Source of the DNA: Exiguobacterium flavidum
Lineage (GTDB): Bacteria > Bacillota > Bacilli > Exiguobacteriales > Exiguobacteriaceae
Direction: 5' to 3'
DNA length: 64,000 bases
Assembly: GCF_003344535.1 (NCBI RefSeq)
Contig: NZ_QPKS01000006.1
Coordinates: 65,690-129,689 of the forward strand
Shown here piece after piece: positions 46,288 to 57,185 of the stretch; the first letter of the stretch is position 1; each line of letters opens with the position of its first letter. The notes under the pieces were generated by a model. It ran no database searches. It had not been told where the DNA came from and worked only from the letters and a program-made list of their open reading frames with translations. Made by a program: the position numbers and the translations under genes.

Positions 46288-47982
46288 ATGGCTTTCGATG
46301 GTTTAATGACGACACGTGTCGTCGGTGAGCTTCAGACGCTCGTCGGCGGCCGGATCAATAAGATCCACCAACCATATACGCTCGACCTGACGATGAGCGT
46401 ACGCTCGGAGCGAAAAAATGTCACGCTCCTCGCTTCTGCGAACGCGATGTATGCCCGTCTTCATCTGACGGAGGAGACGACGAACAACCCGAGTGAACCG
46501 CCGATGTTCTGCATGATGCTCAGGAAACATCTCGAAGGCGGATTCATCGAATCGATCGAGCAGCTCGGGCGCGACCGGATCGTCCTGTTCCGAATCCGCT
46601 CCCGCAACGAGCTCGGAGACGAGGAAGCGAAGAAGCTCTACATCGAATTGATGGGTCGCCATTCGAACATCATCCTGACTGACGGGCAGGACCGGATACT
46701 CGATGCGATCAAGCATTTACCGCTCAGCCAGAACACCTACCGGACGATCATGCCGGGAATGACCTATCAGCTTCCCCCGCAACCGGACAAAGTCGATCCG
46801 CTGACCGGAGACATCGACCAGGCGCTGTCACGGATCGACTGGAATGCAGGCAAAATCGACCGGCAGCTGCTCGGGATCTTCAGCGGAATCTCGCCGCAGG
46901 TTGCCGAGGAAGTCGTCCATCGCGCGAAACTCGCGAACCGGACGAGCATCAAGCAATCACTCTCAGAAGTTCTCGACGAGCTCTCAGGACCATATCAGCT
47001 GCAGCGGCTCGCGAACGGGAAAGAGCGTTTCGCACCGGTCCGCCTGACCTCGGAAGACGTCACTGAGTCGAGGGAATATGCGACGAGCGGCAAGCTGCTC
47101 GATGCCTTCTTCCATGAGAAGGCGAACCGGGACCGCGTCAAACAACAGGCGGCCGACCTCGAACGATTTATCAAGAGCGAATATGAGAAGAACAAGCTGA
47201 AGCACACGAAGCTGATGCGTGATCTCGAAGCGACGGAAAAGGCCGACGAACTGCGCCATAAGGGCGAACTGTTGACGACCTATTCCTATCAGCTCACACG
47301 CGGGATGAAGGAGGCAAGTGTCGTCGATTACTACGATGAGGACGGCGGAGAAATCACGATCCAACTCGACCCCCGCTTCTCTCCGAACGAGAACGCCCAG
47401 CGCTACTACAAGCGCTACAACAAGCTGAAGACGGCGAAGATCGAGGTCGCGAAACAGATTGAGAAGAACGAAGCGGAAATCCAGTACTTCGAGACGTTGC
47501 TCTCCCAGCTAGACGTCGCCTCACCGAAGGATATCCAGGAGATGCGTGACGAACTCGTCGAGGGCGGCTATCTGCGCGAACGTTCGAAAAAGAAGAAAAA
47601 ACCGACGACGCCCGTCCTCGAGGCATATGTCTCCTCGACCGGTATCCCGTTTTCCGTCGGGAAGAACAACAAACAGAACGACTTTGCGACTTTCAAGTTC
47701 GCCCGCCGTTCCGATACGTGGCTCCACACGAAAGACATTCCGGGTTCGCACGTCATCATCCAGCACGACGCACCGGATGAGACGACCTTGCTCGAAGCTG
47801 CGACCGTTGCCGCCTATTTCTCGAAGGCACGGTCGTCGAGCCAGGTACCTGTCGACTTCACGGAAGCCCGGTACGTCAAAAAGCCGAGTGGCGCAAAACC
47901 TGGCTTCGTCATCTATACGGATCAGACGACCGTCTATGTCAAACCGGACGCCGATCTCGTCCAGCGACTCAAAAAAGACTGA
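46288..47982 (+). CDS. rqcH: Ribosome quality control factor RqcH (NFACT/FbpA family)
   Basis: Binds stalled 50S subunits and adds C-terminal alanine tails that mark nascent chains for decay. NFACT-N (MAFDGLMTTRVVGELQTLVG, GGRINKIHQPYTLDL), helix-hairpin-helix region, long coiled coil (about residues 270-430), and NFACT-R domain (RRSDTWLHTKDIPGSHVIIQ). 564 aa, as in Bacillus (572). ATG 46288 has AAGGAA 9 nt upstream. Plus strand, divergent from gmk; ends at a bidirectional hairpin. Confidence 0.95.
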   Translation: MAFDGLMTTRVVGELQTLVGGRINKIHQPYTLDLTMSVRSERKNVTLLASANAMYARLHLTEETTNNPSEPPMFCMMLRKHLEGGFIESIEQLGRDRIVLFRIRSRNELGDEEAKKLYIELMGRHSNIILTDGQDRILDAIKHLPLSQNTYRTIMPGMTYQLPPQPDKVDPLTGDIDQALSRIDWNAGKIDRQLLGIFSGISPQVAEEVVHRAKLANRTSIKQSLSEVLDELSGPYQLQRLANGKERFAPVRLTSEDVTESREYATSGKLLDAFFHEKANRDRVKQQAADLERFIKSEYEKNKLKHTKLMRDLEATEKADELRHKGELLTTYSYQLTRGMKEASVVDYYDEDGGEITIQLDPRFSPNENAQRYYKRYNKLKTAKIEVAKQIEKNEAEIQYFETLLSQLDVASPKDIQEMRDELVEGGYLRERSKKKKKPTTPVLEAYVSSTGIPFSVGKNNKQNDFATFKFARRSDTWLHTKDIPGSHVIIQHDAPDETTLLEAATVAAYFSKARSSSQVPVDFTEARYVKKPSGAKPGFVIYTDQTTVYVKPDADLVQRLKKD

Positions 47983-48000
47983 CCTGAAATCGAAGATCAC

Positions 48001-48034
48001 AAACAAACGCAGCCTCAGCGGGCTGCGTTTGTTT
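48001..48034. terminator. Bidirectional terminator between rqcH and the FUSC gene
   Basis: AAACAAACGCAGCC/GGCTGCGTTTGTTT near-perfect stem with a short loop, 18 nt after rqcH and 3 nt before the stop of the convergent membrane-protein gene. A- and T-rich arms give tails on both strands. Confidence 0.92.
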
Positions 48035-48037
48035 GGC

Positions 48038-48949
48038 TTATTTCATTTTTTCGAGTTGCTCCCTGTAGTCGAGCAGATGTCCCTGGATGATTTCAGCGAC
48101 AGGCTGTTCCTCGTGCTGAAGGTCGAAGAGGGATCCCCCACGATTCTTCGAGTAGATGACATCGTAGTGATGGGCGAGCAGGAAATCGATTTCCTGTTCG
48201 AACTCCCTCTGCCGTTCAGGCGACAACGCCTCCTCCCGATGGCTCGCGAGACTCTCGAGCAACAGCAACAGCTTATCCTCAAGCGCGACGAGACGGCGCA
48301 AGTCGATGAAAGCCTCGCTCTGTCCGCTCGCGACAAGCGGATACTTCTCGTCCTCCTGCAGCATCAATACCATCTCTTCATGCTTGAGCACCTGTTTGCG
48401 GACTTCGAGCAATGCAGCATCATCCTTGATCAATGAGCGCCAGTCCTGCATCAGGCGCTCCGTCGTCTTCTTGACGAGCAGCATCAGCCGTTCTTCATAA
48501 TGCGGCGGGAAGAAGACGTAGTTGACGGCTACAGCGGAAAGAACGCCTATGACCGTCAAAAGCGAACGGGTCAGCGCATAATGTACATAATCGTTCGTCG
48601 GGCTCTCGAACATGAGAACGATCGCAAAACCGGCGAACGTCGACATATCCGTCTTGCCGATCAGCGTATTGAAGGCGAGCGCGACGATGACGGCGAGGCC
48701 GATCGTCAGCGGATTCGCCCCTAAGGCTGCAACGACCATCAGTCCGCAGACTAGTCCAAGGATCGTTCCGAGAATCCGGTTGATGACCATCTTGAACGAA
48801 CGATGGATGGTCGGTTGCATCGCGACGATCGCTGCGACGGCCCCGATCCCTGAATAAATCCCAACAACATACCAAGAGATGCCAAGCGCGACAGCTACAG
48901 CGATTCCGGTCTTGATCGTCCTCAGTCCCACTTTCAGACGCGGCATCAT
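48038..48949 (-). CDS. FUSC/aromatic-acid-exporter-like membrane protein (YqjA/DUF939 type)
   Basis: 303 aa. Six hydrophobic segments in the first 150 residues (TIKTGIAVAVALGISWYVVG, IYSGIGAVAAIVAM, ILGTILGLVCGLMVVAALG, LTIGLAVIVALAFNTLIG, FAGFAIVLMFES, LLTVIGVLSAVAVNYVFFPP), then a soluble helical C-terminus (HYEERLMLLVKKTTERLMQD and on). The arrangement fits small FUSC/ArAE-type proteins such as B. subtilis YqjA. Substrate unknown. Its start overlaps the upstream DUF4097-like gene by 4 nt. Confidence 0.82.
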   Translation of the reverse strand: MMPRLKVGLRTIKTGIAVAVALGISWYVVGIYSGIGAVAAIVAMQPTIHRSFKMVINRILGTILGLVCGLMVVAALGANPLTIGLAVIVALAFNTLIGKTDMSTFAGFAIVLMFESPTNDYVHYALTRSLLTVIGVLSAVAVNYVFFPPHYEERLMLLVKKTTERLMQDWRSLIKDDAALLEVRKQVLKHEEMVLMLQEDEKYPLVASGQSEAFIDLRRLVALEDKLLLLLESLASHREEALSPERQREFEQEIDFLLAHHYDVIYSKNRGGSLFDLQHEEQPVAEIIQGHLLDYREQLEKMK

Positions 48950-49830
48950 TTCAATGTCACCTCACCGACCTCACTCGTCACCTTGATTTCCGGTTTTTCT
49001 TGTTTCGACAGTTCATAGACGAGCTGCTCCTGCTCGGTCGTATCCTTCGTATACCGACTGTTCGTATTCACTTCTCCGCCTGTTTTCACAGTAACGGAAC
49101 CGGCGGATTTCGTCGGCTCGAGCACGATCGGTCCATCGATCGTCTCGACATCGAGCGAGATTTTCGCCGTGAAGTCCGTCAGTTCGACTTTCGTTCCGAA
49201 AACCGTCGCCCTGACCGCGTCGAGTCTATCGATCGTCACGACGTCACCTCGTATGTCGAGTGTGTCACCATCCAGTTTGCCCATATCGATACGGGACGCC
49301 TCGATGCCGACTTTCTTCGCGTACAGCCCTTGACCTTTGACGCCTTCTGAGGTGACGTTGACTTTTGTCATGTAGCTCGGCAGCCCGATTTGAACGGAAT
49401 ATCTTCCTGGTTCCGTACTCGCCCTGCTTCCGAACCGGGCGGTCATTCCGTCTCTTCCCGTGACCGTCAGTCCGTCCCCGGAACTCATCACCTTCAGGCG
49501 TTTTCCGGAAGAAGCACTGTCGACGAGCTTGACCTGGACATTCCCGTCAGTGCTGCGTACGAACGTGACATCACCGTTCGGCACGTCAATACCAAGTGTG
49601 CGGTACCGATCTGTCGTCGTGTAAGACTCGCCTCGCGAAAGCAGCGTCGTGCTGAAGAACAGCATCCCGAGAAATAACAGTATGAGCACGGTGACCACCC
49701 CGCCGTAAAGGTAGGCCGGTCGTCTCATCGGTTCCCGCTGCTTGATTTTCGGCACCGGCACGCGTCCCATGCGCCTCTTCAATCGATTTTTCGGCCGCTT
49801 CCGCTCCTTCCGGCTCATCGCGTCTTCCAT
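48946..49830 (-). CDS. DUF4097-like (LiaG-type) membrane-anchored protein
   Basis: 294 aa. A very basic N-terminus (SRKERKRPKNRLKRRMGR) precedes one membrane helix (YLYGGVVTVLILLFLGMLFF, about residues 41-60), with the rest outside the cell as repeated beta strands (LGIDVPNGDVTFVRSTDGNV, VNVTSEGVKGQGLYAKKVGI and others), the pattern of DUF4097/putative-adhesin beta-helix proteins. ATG 49830 has GGAGGG 6 nt upstream; two earlier ATGs are possible. Translationally coupled to the FUSC gene. No function can be assigned. Confidence 0.75.
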   Translation of the reverse strand: MEDAMSRKERKRPKNRLKRRMGRVPVPKIKQREPMRRPAYLYGGVVTVLILLFLGMLFFSTTLLSRGESYTTTDRYRTLGIDVPNGDVTFVRSTDGNVQVKLVDSASSGKRLKVMSSGDGLTVTGRDGMTARFGSRASTEPGRYSVQIGLPSYMTKVNVTSEGVKGQGLYAKKVGIEASRIDMGKLDGDTLDIRGDVVTIDRLDAVRATVFGTKVELTDFTAKISLDVETIDGPIVLEPTKSAGSVTVKTGGEVNTNSRYTKDTTEQEQLVYELSKQEKPEIKVTSEVGEVTLK

Positions 49831-49859
49831 CTGCATCCCTCCGTCCATTTCCGTTCTCC

Positions 49860-49889
49860 ATTATTTCGCCAGTCATCGTATTCTGTCAA
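49860..49889 (-). promoter_or_regulatory. Possible promoter of the DUF4097-FUSC pair
   Basis: Perfect TTGACA (49884-49889) and AATAAT (49860-49865) on the minus strand with an 18-nt spacer. It is close to the start codon, so the leader would be short. A TATACT at about 49902-49907 is another candidate -10. Confidence 0.5.
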
Positions 49890-49945
49890 CTTCACTCATT
49901 TGAAGTATAGGGAAGATTACAGATGAACGAATCGGGCGCGAGAAC

Positions 49946-49971
49946 GAAAAAAACGCCCGGAGGACGTTTTT
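49946..49971 (-). terminator. Hairpin after the UPF0173 gene
   Basis: AAAAACG.CC/GG.CGTTTTT short stem with a T-run on the minus strand, 8 nt after the hydrolase stop. The stem is partly A-T, so its strength is moderate. Confidence 0.65.
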
Positions 49972-49978
49972 CACTTGA

Positions 49979-50662
49979 TCATATTTCGAATGACTCGCCA
50001 ATGGCTAGCGGAATCCCCGTCTGTTCCTGAGACTTGAGGCGTTCACAGAAGGATTGCGGATCCTGCTTGATGAGCGGGAACGTATCGTAATGAATCGGCA
50101 CGACCTTCTCGGCCTGGAGCATGTCGGCAGCGATCAGCGCGTCGTCCGGTCCCATCGTATAGTTGTCACCGATCGGCAGGAAGGCGACGTCGATGTCATG
50201 ATACGTCCCGTAAAGGGCCATGTCGCCGAACAACGCCGTATCCCCTGCGTGATAGATCGTCTTGCCTTCGAGCATAAGCAGGAATCCGGCCGGCATGCCC
50301 ATGTACGTGAAGCTGCCGTCGACATCGATGCTTGAGGAATGGAAAGCGATCGTCATCTTCACCTTGCCGAACGGGAACTCGAACTGTCCGCCGAGATTCA
50401 TCCCGTGCGTCGACAGCCCTTTGTTACCTAAGTAAGAAGAGAGCTCGTGCGTCGCGATGATCGTCGCCCCGGTACGCTTCGCGATCGCCTCGGCGTCGAG
50501 CATATGGTCAGCATGCGCATGCGTCAGCAGGATATAATCTGCCGCCACCTCATCTGCCTTCACTTTCACAAGATCGTTTCCGCTGAAGAACGGGTCGATC
50601 AGGAGATGCGTGCCGTTCGTTTCGATCGCGACCGTCGATTGTCCATGGTACGTCAGTTTCAT
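49979..50662 (-). CDS. UPF0173 metal-dependent hydrolase (YtkL-like)
   Basis: 227-aa metallo-beta-lactamase-fold protein: [38 protein letters not shown] (metal-binding HxHxDH near residue 50), [22 protein letters not shown] and [13 protein letters not shown]. Matches UPF0173 (YtkL). Substrate unknown. Lies 31 nt after the hxlR gene on the same strand, so possibly cotranscribed. Confidence 0.9.
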   Translation of the reverse strand: MKLTYHGQSTVAIETNGTHLLIDPFFSGNDLVKVKADEVAADYILLTHAHADHMLDAEAIAKRTGATIIATHELSSYLGNKGLSTHGMNLGGQFEFPFGKVKMTIAFHSSSIDVDGSFTYMGMPAGFLLMLEGKTIYHAGDTALFGDMALYGTYHDIDVAFLPIGDNYTMGPDDALIAADMLQAEKVVPIHYDTFPLIKQDPQSFCERLKSQEQTGIPLAIGESFEI

Positions 50663-50693
50663 CTGATTTCCTCCTTATTTAAGGATCATTCCC

Positions 50694-50996
50694 TCAACAT
50701 TTCCCGTCGCCCCAGGCGCATAAACCTTTCATGAGGGGCTGCAGCGTCTCACCCTCGGCCGTCAGCTCATATTCGACGTGCGGAGTCGTCCCGGGGAAGA
50801 CGGTGCGCCTGACGATGCCGAGCCGTTCGAGTTCGCGCAACTGATCGGTCAACACCTTCCGGTTGATCCCGGAAATCGCGCGCTCGATCTCTGAAAAACG
50901 TTTAGCTCCGTCCTCGAGTGTGCAATAGACTTGTGGACGCCATTTTCCGCCGATGACTTCGAGCGTCCGGTTGACGGGAAATTCCTTCGTATCCAT
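50694..50996 (-). CDS. HxlR/DUF24 family transcriptional regulator
   Basis: 100-aa winged-helix protein: RTLEVIGGKWRPQVYCTLED, RFSEIERAISGINRKVLTDQ, LRELERLGIVRRTVFPGTTP and VEYELTAEGETLQPLM are HxlR features. Cysteines are C25, C93 and C100. The N-terminal cysteine (position 6-7) used by redox sensors such as YodB and CatR is not present. Divergent from a VOC-enzyme and quinone-oxidoreductase pair that it probably controls (inference). Confidence 0.9.
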   Translation of the reverse strand: MDTKEFPVNRTLEVIGGKWRPQVYCTLEDGAKRFSEIERAISGINRKVLTDQLRELERLGIVRRTVFPGTTPHVEYELTAEGETLQPLMKGLCAWGDGKC

Positions 50997-51013
50997 ATCA
51001 GTTTTCCTCCGTT

Positions 51014-51031
51014 ACTTTAAAGTGCGTACTT
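51014..51031. promoter_or_regulatory. Overlapping palindromes in the hxlR/VOC divergent region (candidate operator)
   Basis: ACTTTAAAGT (51014-51023) is a perfect 10-bp palindrome, and AAGTGCGTACTT (51020-51031) shares its right half. Together they give three ACTT/AAGT half-sites in alternating orientation. They lie in the 99-nt divergent gap, where an HxlR operator is expected. Confidence 0.4.
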
Positions 51032-51095
51032 CCACCCGCATCATACAACAAGTTAGACTGATTTTTGAAATCAAATGCAAAAGGAGACGATCAAC

Positions 51096-51587
51096 ATGAC
51101 TTATCCGCGCAGCTTTTCCCATATCGGGCTATCAGTACCGAATCTAGAAGAGGCCATCACCTTCTACACAGAGGTGATGGGCTGGTATACGATCATGGAA
51201 CCGAGCGACGTCGCGCTCGACGACTCCCCGATCGGAGTCATGTGCCGCGACGTGTTCGGTGATTCGCTCGAGACGTTCCGGATCGCCCATCTGTCGACCG
51301 GGGACCGGATCGGGATCGAGTTGTTCGAATTCCCGAACAACGTGCGCCCGGAAAATAACTTCGAGTACTGGAAGACAGGCATCTTCCACTACTGCGTCCA
51401 GGATCCGGACATCGAAGGACTCGTCGAGAAAATCAAGTCGCACGGCGGAAAACAGCGAATGCCGATCCGCGAATATTATCCGGGAGACAAGCCTTACCGG
51501 ATGGTATATTGTGAGGATCCGTTCGGAAACCTCGTCGAAATCTACTCACACGGATATGAACTGACCTATTCGGAAGGAGCGTATTAA
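51096..51587 (+). CDS. VOC-family (glyoxalase/dioxygenase fold) protein
   Basis: 163 aa. MTYPRSFSHIGLSVPNLEEA starts the first beta-alpha-beta unit with a His, GIFHYCVQDPDIEGL holds a second His, and CEDPFGNLVEIYSHG holds the Glu of a vicinal-oxygen-chelate metal site. Reaction not known. ATG 51096 has AAAGGAG upstream. Pairs with the oxidoreductase 3 nt downstream, and divergent from HxlR, the kind of setting seen with quinone/electrophile detoxification loci (inference). Confidence 0.85.
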   Translation: MTYPRSFSHIGLSVPNLEEAITFYTEVMGWYTIMEPSDVALDDSPIGVMCRDVFGDSLETFRIAHLSTGDRIGIELFEFPNNVRPENNFEYWKTGIFHYCVQDPDIEGLVEKIKSHGGKQRMPIREYYPGDKPYRMVYCEDPFGNLVEIYSHGYELTYSEGAY

Positions 51588-51590
51588 ACC

Positions 51591-52565
51591 ATGAAAGCAT
51601 GGTATATCAATTCACCTGGCCCAATCGAAAGCTGGCAGTTCGGGGAGCTCGAACGGCCGTCAGCTCAAGCAGGCGAGCTGCTCGTCCGCGTTCAAGCGGT
51701 CGCCCTCAATCCGGTCGACTACAAAGTGACTGCGAACGGCAATCCTGCCTGGCACTATCCCCATGTCCCTGGCGTCGATCTCGCAGGTACGGTCGAACTG
51801 GCCTCTCCCGACACCGGCTTCCAGATCGGCGACCGTGTCGCTGTCCATGCGTACCTCGCACGCGACGGTGCATTCGCCGAGTACGCCGTCGTCGACGCAA
51901 GAGCTGCTGGACGCATTCCTGACGCCGTCTCGTTCGAAGAAGCGTCAGCCATACTCTGTGCCGGCATGACGGCGTATCAGGCCGTCATTCAGGAGTTGAA
52001 CACGACGGACAAGGAGACGATCCTGATCCACGCCGGTGCCGGCGGTGTCGGCGGTTTCGCGATTCAACTCGCAAAACGGCTCGGTCTGCGCGTCGCGACG
52101 ACAGCCTCAGCCGCAAACCACGACTATGTGAAGAAGCTCGGAGCCGATCTCGCAATCGACTATTCGAAAGAGGATGTCACTGAACGCGTCCGTGAATGGA
52201 CAGATGGACGCGGTGTCGACCTGATCCTCAATACCGTCGGACGTGACGAGGCGACTGCCGATCTCGGCCGTCTCGCCTTCTCCGGTCAGCTCGCCTTCAT
52301 CGCCGGCGGACCGGATACCTCTGTCGTCAAACCGTTCACCCTCGCCCCGTCGATCCATGAGGTCGCACTCGGTGCGGCACATGCCTCTAAAGACGAGACG
52401 GCGATCCGGAATCTCGCGCGGATGGCGGAGCGATTGATGGAACTCGTCGCGGACGATGCGCTTGATCCGCTGATCGCAGAAGTCCTTCCGGCTGAACGTC
52501 TCGCTGAAGGATTGAAACAAGTACAGGGCAGGCACGTTCGCGGCAAGTTGATCGTGACATTCTGA
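51591..52565 (+). CDS. NADPH:quinone oxidoreductase-like, zinc-free MDR protein
   Basis: 324-aa medium-chain reductase: ALNPVDYKVTANG, VPGVDLAGTVELAS, AGAGGVGGFAIQLAKRLG (cofactor Rossmann motif near residue 150), GADLAIDYSKEDVTE and LILNTVGRD. No zinc-binding Cys cluster, so a quinone/enone reductase rather than an alcohol dehydrogenase. Directly after the VOC gene and ended by a strong hairpin. Confidence 0.88.
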   Translation: MKAWYINSPGPIESWQFGELERPSAQAGELLVRVQAVALNPVDYKVTANGNPAWHYPHVPGVDLAGTVELASPDTGFQIGDRVAVHAYLARDGAFAEYAVVDARAAGRIPDAVSFEEASAILCAGMTAYQAVIQELNTTDKETILIHAGAGGVGGFAIQLAKRLGLRVATTASAANHDYVKKLGADLAIDYSKEDVTERVREWTDGRGVDLILNTVGRDEATADLGRLAFSGQLAFIAGGPDTSVVKPFTLAPSIHEVALGAAHASKDETAIRNLARMAERLMELVADDALDPLIAEVLPAERLAEGLKQVQGRHVRGKLIVTF

Positions 52566-52574
52566 AACAGAAAC

Positions 52575-52614
52575 AAAAAAATCTGCTCCTTCTTAATGAA
52601 GGGCAGATTTTTTT
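52575..52614. terminator. Bidirectional terminator between quinone oxidoreductase and GNAT genes
   Basis: AAAATCTGC.CCTTC/GAAGG.GCAGATTTT stem with a 5-nt loop, A-run on one side and seven T on the other, lying between two convergent genes (10 and 7 nt from their stops). Confidence 0.94.
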
Positions 52615-52620
52615 GCTGCA

Positions 52621-53436
52621 TCAGCGATATCGTTCTTTCTTCCGGTATTGAGACGAACGTCCGATGAGTTCATATCCAATCGCCTGATAGATTTTGTTCG
52701 ACGTCGGATTCTTCCAGTCCGTATAAAGGGAGACGAGCGGGAAGCCTTTCTTCAGCATCTCCTCCGAGACCGCCGCGACGAGGAAGGACGCGAGTCCCTT
52801 TCCTCGTTGTCCAGGCGGCGTGTACACATAGGAGACGGTGACGCCGAACTTCGTCGGCCGTCCGACCGAAGTCATCGCGACGAGCCGAGGGCCGTCGAAC
52901 AGACCGTAAAGCGTTCCGTCCTCGACATGCCTCCGAATCGACTGCTCGTTTTGCAGACGGCTGCGCACCGTCAGCGGGAGGACGTCGGTCTCCTCGATGA
53001 ACGCCCAGCCGAACTGGATGGCCTGCTCGACGGCTTCTGTATCGATCAGTCGAAATTCATGATCGACCGGCTGAGGTGGAATGACTGCAGTCAGGGCATA
53101 GATGCCCTGATCCATATGGAGCTCGTATTTCGAATACGGTTCGATGATCGGTTCGACGACCGCATGTTCTCCGACGTATCCGTTCAAGTCGAGCATGCGG
53201 GAGAGCTTTCGCATCCCTTCCCTCGACAACGGCTCGCCAGCAAGGATCGCCTGCTCCTCGATCGTCTGCAGGATGACCAGACGCGCCTCTCCTTCCTCGG
53301 CGATCGCCATGAGAAGCGGTTCATCTCCCCGTTCGAGCACGCCGAGCGCGAGTTGATGCATCGCCGGCTTCCGCGCCAGGATCTTGATGGCGATTTCCTT
53401 GAATTGATCATAATCACGATAATGAGTCAGCGTCAC
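52621..53436 (-). CDS. GNAT-family N-acetyltransferase
   Basis: About 271 aa. The C-terminal GNAT core has FGVTVSYVYTPPGQRGKGLA (motif A with the Q-R-G-K-G loop for CoA) and VSLYTDWKNPTSNKIYQAIG (motif B); the N-terminal half is a second, degenerate acetyltransferase-like domain. Start taken as GTG 53436, with AAAGGG 8 nt upstream, overlapping the upstream gene by 23 nt; ATG 53469 is an alternative. Substrate unknown. Confidence 0.82.
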   Translation of the reverse strand: MTLTHYRDYDQFKEIAIKILARKPAMHQLALGVLERGDEPLLMAIAEEGEARLVILQTIEEQAILAGEPLSREGMRKLSRMLDLNGYVGEHAVVEPIIEPYSKYELHMDQGIYALTAVIPPQPVDHEFRLIDTEAVEQAIQFGWAFIEETDVLPLTVRSRLQNEQSIRRHVEDGTLYGLFDGPRLVAMTSVGRPTKFGVTVSYVYTPPGQRGKGLASFLVAAVSEEMLKKGFPLVSLYTDWKNPTSNKIYQAIGYELIGRSSQYRKKERYR

Positions 53437-54151
53437 GTTCAGCACCCTTTCCGATGGAGTAGCCCTCAAACAATCTGCCGCCGAACGGCAGGAGAAGGTC
53501 GTCGACCAGTCCGATCACCTGATCCTTTTCTCCCGCCGTATAGAAACGATCGAATGCACCTGTAAAGCGATCCGCGAGCTCAGACGAATATGCCCGAAGC
53601 GCACGCTCCATCCATTTCGAGGATCCGGTCCACTGGCCGTTCGCACGCAGGATGAATTCGCCCGCATGCCACATCAGGTCGCTTGCGACGAACAGTCCTT
53701 CCGAACGGCGTTGCGTCCCGATGAAATCCTCGAGCAGATCACTTACGATATATCTTTTTTGCGTAAGCATCTCGTCCGTCCATCTCGGGGGACCGGCACT
53801 CAGGACGAGCGTCGCCTCCGCCTTGATCCGGTGTAGCGCCTCGCTGTCCCGAATGACCCATCCCTCCGTGATCATCCGTGCCAGTGACGGCTTGGCTCGC
53901 TCCGTGTCGCTCTTGAAAAATGCAGTATAACTCTCCAAATTATGTACAAAAAGCTCGACGTCCCACCCGTCGAAACGGATGGAAGAGCGGTACGAGTCAG
54001 ACAGACCTTCCTCGAATATGACGAGGTCGAGATCCGACGTCGCGGTCGCCTCCCCCCGAACGACACTTCCGGCGAGAAGTGCTCCGCTGCACATCGGGAA
54101 CTGCTCTTCGATCAAACGCGCTGCCGCTTCAAGCGCTGGCAATCTTTCCAC
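53414..54151 (-). CDS. Nucleotidyltransferase-domain protein (aminoglycoside-type fold)
   Basis: 245 aa. ALLAGSVVRGEATATSDLDLVIF near residue 24 is the NTP_transf_2 motif (GS..RG...SDLDL) with metal-binding aspartates, followed by FDGWDVELFVHNLESYTAFF and a helical domain. It may modify a small molecule or be a housekeeping nucleotidyltransferase; I cannot tell. Paired with the GNAT gene, in a small unit after the pyr operon terminator but on the same strand. Confidence 0.78.
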   Translation of the reverse strand: MERLPALEAAARLIEEQFPMCSGALLAGSVVRGEATATSDLDLVIFEEGLSDSYRSSIRFDGWDVELFVHNLESYTAFFKSDTERAKPSLARMITEGWVIRDSEALHRIKAEATLVLSAGPPRWTDEMLTQKRYIVSDLLEDFIGTQRRSEGLFVASDLMWHAGEFILRANGQWTGSSKWMERALRAYSSELADRFTGAFDRFYTAGEKDQVIGLVDDLLLPFGGRLFEGYSIGKGAERDADSLS

Positions 54152-54185
54152 ATGATTCCCTCCTCTTTTATGATTTCAGTGTAGC

Positions 54186-54228
54186 AAAAACGGGCCCCTT
54201 CCGACAGCACTTGTCGTATAGGACCCGT
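54186..54228 (-). terminator. Terminator of the pyr operon
   Basis: ACGGG.CC/GG.CCCGT outer stem with an inner CGACA/TGTCG hairpin, followed by TTTTTG on the minus strand, 3 nt after the pyrE stop. It closes the pyrimidine operon. Confidence 0.87.
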
Positions 54229-54231
54229 CAC

Positions 54232-54863
54232 TTATTTCTTCGTCAAAAACCGTTCACTCCATGCTGCCGGGTCATCCGCCCATTCCGCGAGCGAATGATG
54301 TTGCTCGTCCGTCAGATCGCCTTCAGCAAGCGCCTCTGCGATCAGTTCGTCGAACGTCAGCAGAGCATTCGCTCCGACTTCGGCTTCTTTCAGATTCTCA
54401 AACAGCCTTGTCATCCCGTATGAGAAGATTGCCTCGATCGAGACGACGACAGCTCCCGCCCCCCGCAATGCAGAGACGGCGTCGAGGGCAGAGTTTCCTG
54501 TCGACAGCAGGTCCTCGATGACGACGACCTTGTCTCCCGGCTTGATCCTGCCTTCGATCTGATTGCCTTTGCCGTGCTTCTTCGCGCTGCCTCTGACGTA
54601 GACCATCGGCAGGCCGAGTCGTTCAGCGACGAACGCGGCGTGCGGGATGCCCGCTGTCGCCGTCCCCGCGACGATGTCTGCCTCAAGCAGTCTGATTCGT
54701 TCCGCCAAGCGGTCCGCGATCATGCCTCTCACTTCCGGATAGGACAGCGTCAAGCGGTTATCACAATAGATCGGGGAGCGGAGCCCGCTCGCCCAAGTAT
54801 ACGGCTCGTTCGGTGACAGGCTGACCGCCCCGATTTCAAGCAATTGTTTCGCGAGTGTCTTCA

Positions 54864-54864
<1 letters not shown>
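54232..54864 (-). CDS. pyrE: Orotate phosphoribosyltransferase
   Basis: Step 5 of UMP synthesis: orotate plus PRPP to OMP. ASGLRSPIYCDNRLTLSYPE, VRGSAKKHGKGNQIEGRIKP and the PRPP loop VVVIEDLLSTGNSALDAVSA (near residue 118) are conserved. 210 aa, ATG 54864 one nt into the pyrF stop (TGATG). Last gene of the operon. Confidence 0.96.
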
Positions 54865-57181
<2,317 letters not shown>

Positions 57182-57185
<4 letters not shown>

